A program made the translations under genes and the position numbers. Below, in pieces: positions 17,153 through 25,842 of a stretch of 64,000 nucleotides of DNA. The notes beneath the pieces are model-generated. The model was not told where the DNA came from. It made no database searches and saw nothing but the letters and a program-made list of their open reading frames with translations. The DNA is from Caulobacter sp. S45 (GTDB lineage: Bacteria > Pseudomonadota > Alphaproteobacteria > Caulobacterales > Caulobacteraceae): assembly GCF_009765965.1 (NCBI RefSeq), contig NZ_LMUL01000014.1:2209884-2273883 (forward strand), written 5' to 3'. Every line of letters starts with the position of its first letter. Within the stretch, counting starts at the first letter, position 1.

Positions 17153-17548
17153 TCAACGACCCTCCCTGGATCTGTCGACGCGGAAAGCAGCCCGCGCGCT
17201 CGTCCGGTCTTCTGCCGGCTTGAAGGGCGGGGATCAGGCGCTCGGGGCGTCGATCGGCGGGGTTGGTATCACCATGCAGTTCGACTGCATAGATATTACA
17301 TGCAGAAATTTTGCATATAGGCGGACGTTGAGTGGCCGCTGCCCATAGCGCCGCAGCCAAGCCAGTCTGGATTCGGCTGCGTGGCATTAGGTCGGCTGAT
17401 GTCAAACAAAAGAATTTCCCGCTTGTGGTAATGTCGAGCGTCGCCCAACACTAGGGTCAGATGGCGCGCCGTCGATCACAAGACATCGCAATCGATCGAC
17501 GTTCAAATGCTGACGCCATGACCAATTTGCTTACCGGGAGATGAATTC
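17153..17548. other. Divergent promoter region of the catabolic island
   Basis: This 396-base gap separates the leftward acyl-CoA ligase operon from the rightward monooxygenase operon and contains no credible gene. It becomes AT-rich near 17285-17325, where two related dyad repeats lie; these are listed separately. Promoters for both directions must be in this stretch, but I cannot assign -35/-10 elements with confidence. Confidence 0.6.
17274..17316. promoter_or_regulatory. Tandem dyads ATGCA-N7-TGCAT, probable operator pair
   Basis: Two 17-base palindromes with identical arms lie at 17274-17290 (arms extend to ATGCAGT/ACTGCAT around TCG) and 17300-17316 (AT-rich core GAAATTT). Their centres are 26 bases apart. 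Both sit in the divergent intergenic region, about 120 bases upstream of the ligase start. Repetition of the same half-sites with the same 7-base spacer argues for a dimeric repressor or activator. The LysR regulator encoded at 19668 or an unlinked TetR/GntR-type protein are candidates. Confidence 0.6.
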
Positions 17549-18865
17549 ATGATCCTTACCGCAGCACTGATGCATGGTTTGGGTATCCACCTCGGCGCCT
17601 GGATGGCGCGCGATGGCGAAGCCTCCGACTATGTTTCGCCCGCTTTCTACAGCGCCCTGGCCAAGAAGGCCGAAGCCGGCAAACTTCATGCGCTGTTCCT
17701 GGCCGAGCAGATCACCAACCAGGAGAATGGCGTCGAGCGCCCCTGCGGCACCCTGGACGCAGTGACCGTGCTGTCGTTCATGGCCGCGCAGACCTCGAAG
17801 ATCGGGCTGATCGGCACGGCGTCGACCACCTACAACGTGCCCTACGAGCTGGCCCGCAAGTTCGCCACCCTGGACCACCTGAGCGCCGGCCGCGCCGGCT
17901 GGAACTCGATCGCCACCCAGAACCCCCACACCATCGAGCAGTTCGGCGGCGGCGAGCACCCCGACCACGAAGGCCGCTACGAGCGCGCCGACGAGTTCAT
18001 CGACGTGGTGTTGAAGCTGTGGGAGAGCTGGGAAGAGGGCTCGCTGGTCGGCGACAAGGCCAACGCCGTCTTCGGCCTGGCCGACAAGGTCCATGAGATC
18101 AACCACATCGGCAAGAACTTCCAGGTCAAGGGTCCGTTGCCCTTCGCCCGCACGCCCCAGGGCCGCCCGGTGGTGTTCCAGGCCGGCGCCTCGCCGCGCG
18201 GTCGCGAACAAGCCGCCAAGTACGCCGACTGTGTGTTCACCGCCGCCCACCTGATGGAAGACGCCATCGACTTCCGCAACGACATGCGCACTCGCGCCCA
18301 GGCTGAGGGCCGTCACCCCGACAGCATCAAGATCCTGCCCGGCGTGTCGCTGATCCTGGGCGAGACCGAAGAGAAGGCCTGGGACCGCAAGAAGCAGCTC
18401 GAAGGCGTGCTGGGCGTCGGCCCGAACGTCGCCAAGCTGGCCCGCCGCCTGGGCATGCCGGTCGAGGCCATGGAGCTGGATAAGCCGCTCGACCTCAGCA
18501 AGATCATCCCCGAGTCGGAGTACAAGGGCTCGATCGGCTTCCGCCGCTCCATGCTCAACCTCGCCGCCAAGGAAAACCTGACGGTGCGCGAGCTGAGCCT
18601 GCGCTATGGCGGCGGCCACCAGGAGATGATCGGCAGCGCCGAACAGGTCGCCGACATGATGGAGACCTGGATGAAGGCCGGCGCCGCCGACGGCTTCACC
18701 ATGATGATCGACATGCTGCCGTCCGGCCTGGAAGCGGCCGTGGACATGCTGGTGCCGGAACTGCAGCGCCGGGGCCTGTTCCACACCGACTACGAGCACG
18801 AGATGTTGAAGGACAACCTCGGCCTCGCCCCGCGCGACGCCAAGGTCACGGCCGAGGCCGCCTGA
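17549..18865 (+). CDS. NtaA/SnaA/DszA family FMN-dependent monooxygenase
   Basis: A 438-residue flavin-dependent monooxygenase of the bacterial luciferase superfamily. Typical stretches are GIHLGAWMARDGEASDY near the start, KLHALFLAEQ, LSAGRAGWNSIATQNP near 115, and GRPVVFQAGASPRGREQAAKYADCVFTA near 205. Relatives (nitrilotriacetate, pristinamycin and dibenzothiophene-sulfone monooxygenases) are two-component enzymes that use FMNH2 from a partner reductase; such a reductase is encoded next. GGGAG precedes the ATG. Substrate is not predictable, but the divergent acyl-CoA genes suggest that its product enters CoA-thioester catabolism. Confidence 0.9.
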   Translation: MILTAALMHGLGIHLGAWMARDGEASDYVSPAFYSALAKKAEAGKLHALFLAEQITNQENGVERPCGTLDAVTVLSFMAAQTSKIGLIGTASTTYNVPYELARKFATLDHLSAGRAGWNSIATQNPHTIEQFGGGEHPDHEGRYERADEFIDVVLKLWESWEEGSLVGDKANAVFGLADKVHEINHIGKNFQVKGPLPFARTPQGRPVVFQAGASPRGREQAAKYADCVFTAAHLMEDAIDFRNDMRTRAQAEGRHPDSIKILPGVSLILGETEEKAWDRKKQLEGVLGVGPNVAKLARRLGMPVEAMELDKPLDLSKIIPESEYKGSIGFRRSMLNLAAKENLTVRELSLRYGGGHQEMIGSAEQVADMMETWMKAGAADGFTMMIDMLPSGLEAAVDMLVPELQRRGLFHTDYEHEMLKDNLGLAPRDAKVTAEAA

Positions 18866-19010
18866 GGCCAACGCCGGTTAGCGACGGGACCCCTCCGACC
18901 TCCCCCGGAGGCGGCTCCCGTCGCGCCAACGCCTATCGTCGGCGTCGCGTCCGGAGCGCAACGGCTCGGACGCCCGCCCCACCCGTCTCGAACGAGAAGG
19001 TCCAAGGGCA

Positions 19011-19631
19011 ATGAACAAGCCTTTTTCCATCGACCAGAACGCCACCCTCGAAGACCCTACCAGCGTGCCGGTGGTCCTGGGCATCGGCGGCACCCTGCGG
19101 CCGGGCTCGTCCTCAGAAGTGGCGCTGCGCCACGCGCTTAAGGCCGCCGCCGCCCAGGGCGCGGTCACCGAGATCATCACCGCCACCGAGCTGAACTTCC
19201 CGGCCTACGACCCGGAGACTGCGGACTCGGTGGAGGCCGCCCAGCGCCTGATCGAGGCCGCACGCCGCGCCGACTGCGTGATCATCGCCACGCCCGGCTA
19301 CCATGGCGGCATGTCCGGCATGCTGAAGAACGCCATCGACTACCTCCAGGGCCTGGCCGCCGATCCGCAGCCCTATCTGCACCACAAGGCGGTCGGCTGC
19401 ATCGTCTCCGCCGCCGGTTGGCAGGCGGGCGTCACCACCCTGGCCTCGCTGCGGGCGACCGTGCATTCGCTGCGCGGCTGGCCGACCCCGCTTGGCGTGG
19501 TGATCAATTCCACCACCAAGCCCTTTGGCGCGGCCGGGGAAGTGCTGGACGCCAAGGTCGGCGAACAGCTGGCCATGCTGGGGTCGGAAGTCACCACTTT
19601 CGCCAAGGCGCGGGTCAAGCACTTCGCCTGA
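19011..19631 (+). CDS. NAD(P)H-dependent FMN reductase
   Basis: A 206-residue flavodoxin-fold protein of the NADPH-dependent FMN reductase family. GIGGTLRPGSSSEVALRHAL near residue 25 is the phosphate-binding loop (usually GSxRxxS), and TPGYHGGMSGMLKNAIDYL near 94 is the conserved flavin-contact segment. It most likely supplies FMNH2 to the monooxygenase encoded 145 bases upstream. AAGGG precedes the ATG. It is followed at 36 bases by the LysR gene, so the three probably form one transcription unit. Confidence 0.9.
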   Translation: MNKPFSIDQNATLEDPTSVPVVLGIGGTLRPGSSSEVALRHALKAAAAQGAVTEIITATELNFPAYDPETADSVEAAQRLIEAARRADCVIIATPGYHGGMSGMLKNAIDYLQGLAADPQPYLHHKAVGCIVSAAGWQAGVTTLASLRATVHSLRGWPTPLGVVINSTTKPFGAAGEVLDAKVGEQLAMLGSEVTTFAKARVKHFA

Positions 19632-19667
19632 TCTGACAGAACCGCCAAGTTGAGCCTATAAGTCGCC

Positions 19668-20576
19668 ATGCTCGACTCCAGACGGCTGGAAATCTATTGC
19701 GCCGTCGCGGAGGAGGGCTCCTTCACCGCGGCGGCCGCCCGGCTGAACCTGACCCAGTCCGCCGTCTCCCAGCAGATCGCCATCCTGGAGCGCGACGTCG
19801 GCTTGGCGTTGATGGAGCGGGTGCCGCGCGGGGTGAAGCTGACCCCGGCGGGACAGTTCCTGGCCAAGCGGGCGCAGGGTCTGCTGCGCGAGATGTCGGG
19901 CCTGGAGCAGGAGCTGCACCGCCTGGCCGACCCGCCCAAGGCGGTGACGCTGGGCGTGTTCGCCACCGCCGGCGCCCATCTGGTGCCGATGCTGGTCTCG
20001 CGATACCGCCAGCGCTATCCCGAGACCCAGCTGGTGCTGCACGCCTCCCAGCCCGAGGACCTGCCGGCCAAGCTGCTGGCCGGAGAGATCGACGTCGGGA
20101 TCACCTGGGACTACGACTTCCTGATGCGGCCGGTGGGCGACCTGCATCGTCAGCACCTGCTGGCCGATCCCATGGTCCTACTGCTGCCGGCCGATCATCC
20201 GTTGGCGGACGAACAAGGGTCGTTGCGGCTGACCGAACTCTCCGAAGAGCCCTGGATCGTGCGCACCCACCGCTCGACCCGCTACGAGGACGCCTTCGAG
20301 GTGATGTGCCGGATCGCCGGCTTCGAGCCGCGCATCGTCTTCCGTACCGAGGACTACCAGTCGGTCCAGGGCATGGTGGCGGCCAAGGTGGGGGTGGCTG
20401 TGGCTCCGCGCTTGTCGATGCGCGCCCAGCGACCCGACATCGTCGTCCGCCCGATCCACAGCCCGGCTTTCGCCCGCCGCATCGACGCCATCGCGCTGCC
20501 CGGCTACCGCAGCAACCCGCTCGCCGAGCAGCTGCTGGTGCTGCTCGGCGAGCTGCGGGAAGACGCTGCGCCCTGA
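19668..20576 (+). CDS. LysR-family transcriptional regulator
   Basis: A 302-residue protein with an N-terminal winged helix-turn-helix (LEIYCAVAEEGSFTAAAARLNLTQSAVSQQIAILERDVGLALMER, residues 4-50) and a periplasmic-binding-protein-like effector domain from about 90 (VTLGVFATAGAHLVPMLVSRYRQ, then GEIDVGITWDYD). It is the last gene of the monooxygenase operon and is the obvious candidate to control this operon and the divergent acyl-CoA operon. The ligand is probably a substrate or intermediate of the pathway. A large inverted repeat begins 28 bases after its stop. Confidence 0.93.
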   Translation: MLDSRRLEIYCAVAEEGSFTAAAARLNLTQSAVSQQIAILERDVGLALMERVPRGVKLTPAGQFLAKRAQGLLREMSGLEQELHRLADPPKAVTLGVFATAGAHLVPMLVSRYRQRYPETQLVLHASQPEDLPAKLLAGEIDVGITWDYDFLMRPVGDLHRQHLLADPMVLLLPADHPLADEQGSLRLTELSEEPWIVRTHRSTRYEDAFEVMCRIAGFEPRIVFRTEDYQSVQGMVAAKVGVAVAPRLSMRAQRPDIVVRPIHSPAFARRIDAIALPGYRSNPLAEQLLVLLGELREDAAP

Positions 20577-20604
20577 CGGCTCGAGCGAGCGGTCAATTCC
20601 GTTT

Positions 20605-20727
20605 CCGCTCATCCCGGCGAATGCCGGGACCCAGATCGAAGGTCGCGGCCTTGGGATCGCTTGAGCGCCCTTATCTCCCAGTACTAAGCCCTATGATCTG
20701 GGTCCCGGCATTCGCCGGGATGAGCGG
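20605..20727. repeat. 33-bp perfect inverted repeat element
   Basis: Arms at 20605-20637 and 20695-20727 are exact reverse complements over 33 bases and enclose 57 bases. Each arm contains its own small palindrome CCCGGC-GAAT-GCCGGG. The element lies between convergent genes (lysR and the DUF885 gene). It may end transcription from both sides, or be a short non-autonomous repeat of the kind widespread in Caulobacterales. I see no second copy in this window. Confidence 0.85.
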
Positions 20728-20741
20728 TAGTTGGGAACGGG

Positions 20742-22604
20742 CTAACCCCGCTTCACGTCGGCAATGTAGGCGTCGATGGCTGTGGCGAGGACGGTGAGCG
20801 GCACGCCGCCGGTCTTGACCACCGCGTCGTCGAAGCCGCCCAGGTCGAAGCGCGGTCCTAGCGCGGTCCTGGCCTTCTCGCGCAGGCGCAGGATCTCGTT
20901 GTGGCCGGTCTTGTAGCCGCAGGCCTGGCCCGGCGCGACGCAGTAGCGGTCGGTCTCGCTGGTCATGGCGTCGGCGCCCTTGCCGGTCTGTTCGCTGAGG
21001 AAGGCCACCGTCTGCTCGCGCGACCAGCCCATGGAATGCAGCCCGGTGTCGGCGACCAGCCGGCAGGCGCGGAACTGCTGGGCCTGGAGATAGCCGATCT
21101 GGCCGAACGGGTCCTCGGCATACAGGCCGTGCTCGTCCACCAGTTGCTCGGAATAGAGCGCCCAGCCCTCGACGAAGGCGTTGAAGCCCATCAGCGAGGT
21201 GATCAGCGGGATCTCGGCATGGTGCTCGGCCAGGTAGGCGCCCTGCCAGGTGTGGCCGGGAATGCCCTCGTGGGCGGTCAGGGTCGGCAGCTGGTACTTG
21301 GGCCAGAGCGAGGTGGACTTCAGGTTGACGTAATAGATCGCCGGCCGCGACCCATCCAGCGCCGCGAAGTTCATATAGCCCAGCGCCGCCCCGTCCTGGA
21401 TGTCGGGCGGCACGCGCTTGACCATGACGTCGGCCTTCAGTCCCAGGTGCGAGACCTGGGGCAGGATCGGGCGGATGCGGGCGATGCAGTCGTTCAGATA
21501 GGCGATCAGCTGGGCGCGGCCGGCGTCGGTGTTCGGATACAGGAAGCGCGGGTCTTTGTTCAGCGCCTGCACCCGCTCGCCCACCGTGCCCTGGGTCAGG
21601 CCCTGCTTCTTCAGCAGGCCGTCGATACGATCCTGGATGGCGCGGTTCTGTTCCAGGCCGATCTTGTGGACCTCGGCCGGAGACTGGGTGGTGGTGGTGC
21701 CGAGCCGTAGCGCCCAGGCGTAGAAGGCGTCGCCATGGGGCAGGCGCTGAAGGCCGGCGGTGTGGGACGCGTGGGCGGTGGCGGCGGAGAAGGCGGCGAT
21801 CTGGCGATCCAGCGCCGGATAGACCTCGGACTCCACCAGCTTGGTGCAGCGCGCGGTCCAGTCGCCGGCGATCCCGGCCTTCTGGGCGCGTGAGGCCAGC
21901 GAGGTCACCAGACGCTGCTGGCCGGCAGGCGTGGCGCGGAAGCCTTGGAGCTGGCCCAGCGTGGTCGCGGCGATGAAGTCCGGCGGCACCACGCCCCGTC
22001 CGGCGTCGGCGCGGATGTGGGCGGTCTCTTCGTTGAGCTGGCGCGCGAACGCCGACACCCGCGCCAGATAGGCCTCGGCGTCGGCGGCGTCACGGACCTG
22101 GTGCTGGGAATCCAGGAACTCGGGCACGCTGGTCACAGCCCCGTTCTGCTGGCTGATCACATAGGGCGCCGCGCCGCCGCTAAACCCGGCTCCGGCCCCG
22201 CCGCCATAGCTGAAGCCAGCGCCCTCGATTCCACGGTCGGCGGCGTAGAGCACGGTGTCGTAGCGGATGCGGTCGGCCTCCGACAGCGACGCCCGGTCCA
22301 CGGCCGACAGGCGGCGACGCATGCTGCGCACCTGCGCCGCCCACTCCGCATCGCCGGTCGGCGACAGGTCCGACAGCTGCGATTTCAGCGCGGCGTAACG
22401 ACCCTTGTCGATGCCGAGCGAGGTGGCCTGCTCGGGCGACATGCGCACGATCTCGTCGGCGAAGGCGTCCAGGGTGGTGCGGAAAGCGTTATCTTGGCCG
22501 CTCGGGGCCGCCCGCGCCATCGGCGCGGCGGCGACCGCCGCCAGCGCCGCCCCCGCCTGCAGAATCCGGCGACGGTCGAACGCGGGCGATAGGGTCACAG
22601 ACAC
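20742..22604 (-). CDS. DUF885 family protein, probable exported metallopeptidase
   Basis: A 620-residue protein beginning with a twin-arginine-like signal (DRRRILQAGAALAAVAAAPMARA, cleavage near residue 33). The body matches DUF885, with PTLTAHEGIPGHTWQGAYLAEH near residue 440. The HExxxGH-like arrangement is thought to bind a metal, as in carboxypeptidase-like relatives. SYGGGAGAGFSGGAAPYVISQQNGAV and SEQTGKGADAMTSETDRYCVAPGQACGYK are further family-like segments. It is probably periplasmic and may degrade peptides. A TonB-dependent receptor gene lies 96 bases upstream on the same strand. Confidence 0.85.
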   Translation of the reverse strand: MSVTLSPAFDRRRILQAGAALAAVAAAPMARAAPSGQDNAFRTTLDAFADEIVRMSPEQATSLGIDKGRYAALKSQLSDLSPTGDAEWAAQVRSMRRRLSAVDRASLSEADRIRYDTVLYAADRGIEGAGFSYGGGAGAGFSGGAAPYVISQQNGAVTSVPEFLDSQHQVRDAADAEAYLARVSAFARQLNEETAHIRADAGRGVVPPDFIAATTLGQLQGFRATPAGQQRLVTSLASRAQKAGIAGDWTARCTKLVESEVYPALDRQIAAFSAATAHASHTAGLQRLPHGDAFYAWALRLGTTTTQSPAEVHKIGLEQNRAIQDRIDGLLKKQGLTQGTVGERVQALNKDPRFLYPNTDAGRAQLIAYLNDCIARIRPILPQVSHLGLKADVMVKRVPPDIQDGAALGYMNFAALDGSRPAIYYVNLKSTSLWPKYQLPTLTAHEGIPGHTWQGAYLAEHHAEIPLITSLMGFNAFVEGWALYSEQLVDEHGLYAEDPFGQIGYLQAQQFRACRLVADTGLHSMGWSREQTVAFLSEQTGKGADAMTSETDRYCVAPGQACGYKTGHNEILRLREKARTALGPRFDLGGFDDAVVKTGGVPLTVLATAIDAYIADVKRG

Positions 22605-22699
22605 AACTCCTCGGTATGAGCCGAACAGCTTATGCGCGAGCGCGGGCCTTGGCCAAGCCTTGTGGCGTCAACCCGCGCCTTTTGTCGATCCGTCCTCGA

Positions 22700-24895
22700 T
22701 CAGAAGTCGAAGTCGAGGTTGGCCATGAAGGTGCGCGGGGCGCCGAGATAGGCGGTGTTGGCGCCGGGGCTGCCGACGATGTTGCCGTCCGCGATCGACG
22801 AATAATAGTGGGTGTCGGTCGCGTTGATCACCTCGAACCGCGCGGTGATGTGGTGGCCGTCGTAGTTGAACGGGTAGCGCACGCCCGGGTCGATGGTGAC
22901 GTAGGATGGGGCGAAGGAGTTGTTGGTGTCGGTCGCCGCGCGCCGGCCCTCGTAGTTGACCGTGAAGGTGAAGGCCGCGCCGCCGGCGAAGGCGGGGTGG
23001 TAGTCGAACACCAGGTCGGTCTTCACCTCGGGCACGCCGACGATCAGCTTGCCGGCGGTGGTGGCGTTGTTGGAGTTCAGCAGCCGCGCGTCGATATAGG
23101 TCGCGCCGCCGAACAGGCTGAGATCGGGTGTGAGCTCGCCCTGGACGAAGGCCTCCACGCCATTGTTGCGCTGCTCGCCCACCACTTCGAAGATGTTGGA
23201 GGGGGCGACATTGGTGGCGAAGGGCCGGGTCATGTGGAAGGCGTCCAGCGTCAGCAGCACCTTGCTGGACAGGGCGTACTTGGCGCCGACCTCGTAGATT
23301 TCGTCCTGGTAGGGGGTGAGGAATTCGTTGGCGTTGGGCGAACCGGCCGGGGCCTGGTCGCCCTGCTCGATGCTTTGGGCCCAGGTGGCGTGCAGGCTGA
23401 GTTTGGGGATCGGCTTGTAGATCAGGCTGATGGTCGGGCTGGCCACGCCGTCGCGCTTGTCGTCGCTGGTGACCGCGCCGGTGGCGGCGAAGCTGATCGA
23501 GTGGATGAAGGAGGTGTTGACCACCGCCTGCAACGCCAACTGGTCGGTGAGGTGCAGGGTGTCGCCCAGGATGATCGACTGCTCGAACACATGGCTGGAT
23601 TCGTACAGGCCGCCGTTGGCCGGCGTCGGCTTGGGCGTCAGCACCTGCGGGTCGGCCAGGTTCTGGGCGGGCGTGAGGTTCACCGCGATCGAGGTCTTGT
23701 GCGAATACTGGCCGTTGACGAAGCCGTTGGTGCCGATCGAGATGTCGTTCATCATGCCTAGCACCTGGACATGGCCGTTCAGATAGCCGCTGAAGCTGCC
23801 GATGGTGAACTGCGGCACGGCGGTGAAGTTCTTGGTGACGGTGTAGTCGCCGGTGTTGTCGGTCAGGGTGTTGGTGATGCCGGTCAGGCCGCGCAGGGCG
23901 TTCTGGTACAGGCCGCCGACCTCCAGGCTCCAGTTGTCGTTGAAGCTGTGCTTGATCTTGCCGAGCGCGGTTTCGGTGCGCAGGTTGGTGCCCGCGTCGG
24001 GCTGGCCGTAGCCCACGCGGGTGGGGTCGGGGGCTGCGGGCAGGATGCTGTTGCCCTTGCCGCCGGCCGCGGTGCTGGCGCCGTCGTAGACGAAGCTGCC
24101 GGGCAGGCCGTTCGCCTCGGTGGTGTAGTGGCTATAGTCCAGCTCGAGCACGGTCTTGGAGTCGATGTGGTAGTCCATGTCGAGGCTGACCAGGGTGCGA
24201 TTGGTGCTGCTGCCCTCGACATAGCTTTCGCCCTCGCCGTGGACGACGTTCAGGCGCACGCCGAGCCTGTCGTCCGGCCCGAAGCGGCCGCCGACGTCGG
24301 CCTGCTCGGTGAAGATGCCGTTGGACTGGAAGCCTTCGGAGTAGCGCAGCAGCGGCGTGTCGGTCGGCCGCTTGAGGATATAGTCGAACACCCCGGCTGG
24401 GGATTCCGGGCCGTACAGGGCCCCGCCCGGCCCGTTCAGCACCTCGATGCCGGCGAGGTTCTCGGCCGGGATGGCGGTGGTGCCGATGATGTTGAGCCCG
24501 TCCAGGCGGGTGTTCTGCACGATGCTGCCCATGAAGCCGCGCGACTGCGGACGTGACACCTCAAGGCCCTGCTGATCGCGGATCTCCACCGACGGCAGGA
24601 AGCGCAGGGTGTCGTTGACCGTGCGGGTCTGCAGATTGACGATCAGGTCCTCGGGAACAACCGTCACCGCCTGGGGCGTGTCCAACAGATTCTGCTCGCC
24701 CAGCGGGCCGAGGGTGGCGACCGGCTTGTCGTACTGCGGCGGCGTGCCATAGGCTTGGTCGGTTCCGTGGGCGGTCACCGTGACGCCCCGCAGCTGGGTC
24801 GGCGGTGCGCTGGCGGGCGAGGAGTCCGTCTGCGCGAAAGCCGGCGCGCCCATGAGGGACACCAGCGCGGTCGCGCCGAGCAGTATGAGTTTCAT
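22700..24895 (-). CDS. TonB-dependent siderophore-type receptor
   Basis: A 731-residue outer-membrane receptor with signal peptide MKLILLGATALVSLMGAPAFAQ. A TonB-box-like VTVTAHG occurs near residue 37. The plug domain is residues 60-190, with DTPQAVTVVPEDLI, SRGFMGSIVQNTRLDGL and IEVLNGPGGALYGPESPAGVFDYILKRP, typical of the siderophore-receptor subgroup. A 22-strand barrel ends in the aromatic residue of MANLDFDF. I chose the ATG at 24895 because the signal peptide begins there. The ligand is unknown: an iron chelate or another large solute. A 12-base palindrome lies 67 bases upstream. Confidence 0.92.
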   Translation of the reverse strand: MKLILLGATALVSLMGAPAFAQTDSSPASAPPTQLRGVTVTAHGTDQAYGTPPQYDKPVATLGPLGEQNLLDTPQAVTVVPEDLIVNLQTRTVNDTLRFLPSVEIRDQQGLEVSRPQSRGFMGSIVQNTRLDGLNIIGTTAIPAENLAGIEVLNGPGGALYGPESPAGVFDYILKRPTDTPLLRYSEGFQSNGIFTEQADVGGRFGPDDRLGVRLNVVHGEGESYVEGSSTNRTLVSLDMDYHIDSKTVLELDYSHYTTEANGLPGSFVYDGASTAAGGKGNSILPAAPDPTRVGYGQPDAGTNLRTETALGKIKHSFNDNWSLEVGGLYQNALRGLTGITNTLTDNTGDYTVTKNFTAVPQFTIGSFSGYLNGHVQVLGMMNDISIGTNGFVNGQYSHKTSIAVNLTPAQNLADPQVLTPKPTPANGGLYESSHVFEQSIILGDTLHLTDQLALQAVVNTSFIHSISFAATGAVTSDDKRDGVASPTISLIYKPIPKLSLHATWAQSIEQGDQAPAGSPNANEFLTPYQDEIYEVGAKYALSSKVLLTLDAFHMTRPFATNVAPSNIFEVVGEQRNNGVEAFVQGELTPDLSLFGGATYIDARLLNSNNATTAGKLIVGVPEVKTDLVFDYHPAFAGGAAFTFTVNYEGRRAATDTNNSFAPSYVTIDPGVRYPFNYDGHHITARFEVINATDTHYYSSIADGNIVGSPGANTAYLGAPRTFMANLDFDF

Positions 24896-24961
24896 GGAAT
24901 TCGCCCCGATCGTTCCGGTCGCCAGCCACACGGACCCGATCTCGCCAGGCGGCGTCGACCT

Positions 24962-24973
24962 TCCGTATACGGA
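24962..24973. promoter_or_regulatory. Perfect palindrome TCCGTATACGGA, candidate operator
   Basis: A 12-base perfect dyad lies 67 bases upstream of the receptor start. It is a plausible dimeric-regulator site, but it is not an evident Fur box, and the binding protein is unknown. Confidence 0.35.
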
Positions 24974-25114
24974 GGCGTTTCGAGCGTTATGCACTCAAAA
25001 CAAATAGCGGCAAGATCGTGGATCGATCTAGGCGACCACGGTGGTCGGACTGCGGTCTATGGGCAACAGTTGGTCGGACGGTAAGACAGTTCGAATCACA
25101 GGGTGCGGTCTCGG

Positions 25115-25134
25115 CTGGGCGAGGTTTCGCCCAG
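25115..25134. other. Hairpin CTGGGCGA-GGTT-TCGCCCAG
   Basis: Perfect 8-base arms around a 4-base loop, about 70 bases beyond the stop codon of the leftward pseH-like gene. It may end that transcript or stabilise its 3' end. There is no T-run on either strand, so a simple intrinsic terminator is not supported. Confidence 0.4.
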
Positions 25135-25201
25135 TGTCGCTGGCCGACTGCTGAGGTCGTGGAAACCCGCGTATCCTTCGGACAGCCGACGGAATGAAGC
25201 C

Positions 25202-25756
25202 TTAGGCGGCGATCAGGCGCGAGGCGACGAGATCGCGCCGCACGCTGTCACGCTTGGCGGCCCATTCCTCCGAGAGAATGGCCAGCAGCACCACGTCGCG
25301 GAACTCGCCGTTCTTGAACGCGTGGCGGCGCAGATAACCCTCGCGGCGGAAACCCGCCGTCGCTTGGGCCTTCAGCGCGGTCTCGTGGCCGGCGGGCACC
25401 TCCGACCAGACCTTGTGCAGGTCGAATTCCGAGAAGGCGCGGTCCAGGCCGAGCGCCTGGGCCGCCCGTCCGGCGCCGCGACCGCGCGCCTCCGCCTCGC
25501 CGATGAACCAGCCCCACTGCGCTCGCCGCTGGGTGCGCGAGATGCCGTACAGGTGCAGGAAACCGCAGGGCGCGCCGTTCAGGGTGATCATCCAGCCGCG
25601 CCGCTTCGGGTCGGCGCGGTGTTCATCGAACCATTTCTGGTGTTCGTCGAACTGGCCGGGCGGCAGTTCGTACATCCAGCGGTCCACCTCCGGCTCGCGC
25701 CGCCAGCGGAACAGGTCGTGGACGTCTTCGTCCCGAAAGTCGCGGAGTTCGATCAT
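25202..25756 (-). CDS. pseH: PseH/FlmH-type GNAT N-acetyltransferase
   Basis: A 184-residue GNAT-fold protein: IELRDFRDEDVHDLFRWRREPEV at the start, RRGWMITLNGAPCGFLHL in the core strand, and the acetyl-CoA-binding stretch WGWFIGEAEARGRGAGRAAQALGL near residue 100. The sequence follows PseH/FlmH, which acetylates the 4-amino group of the UDP-sugar precursor of pseudaminic acid. The neighbouring divergent gene encodes a PseI-type synthase, which strongly supports this. The ATG at 25756 was chosen over an upstream in-frame start because the fold begins right after it. Pseudaminic acid decorates flagellin, and hook genes follow. Confidence 0.8.
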   Translation of the reverse strand: MIELRDFRDEDVHDLFRWRREPEVDRWMYELPPGQFDEHQKWFDEHRADPKRRGWMITLNGAPCGFLHLYGISRTQRRAQWGWFIGEAEARGRGAGRAAQALGLDRAFSEFDLHKVWSEVPAGHETALKAQATAGFRREGYLRRHAFKNGEFRDVVLLAILSEEWAAKRDSVRRDLVASRLIAA

Positions 25757-25842
25757 GACCGCACCTCTCGCCGTAAATGGCGACAAAGCCTTAACGATGG
25801 CGCGTCAAGCTATGCTTAACGCCGTTTTCCGTCAGGTCCCGC

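Larger units (their letters stand above)
24896..25201. other. Intergenic region upstream of the TonB receptor
   Basis: These 306 bases between the receptor and the pseH-like gene, both on the minus strand, contain no supported gene. They hold the palindrome at 24962-24973 and the hairpin at 25115-25134, both listed separately. The receptor promoter is expected in the AT-richer part at about 24990-25015. Confidence 0.55.
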
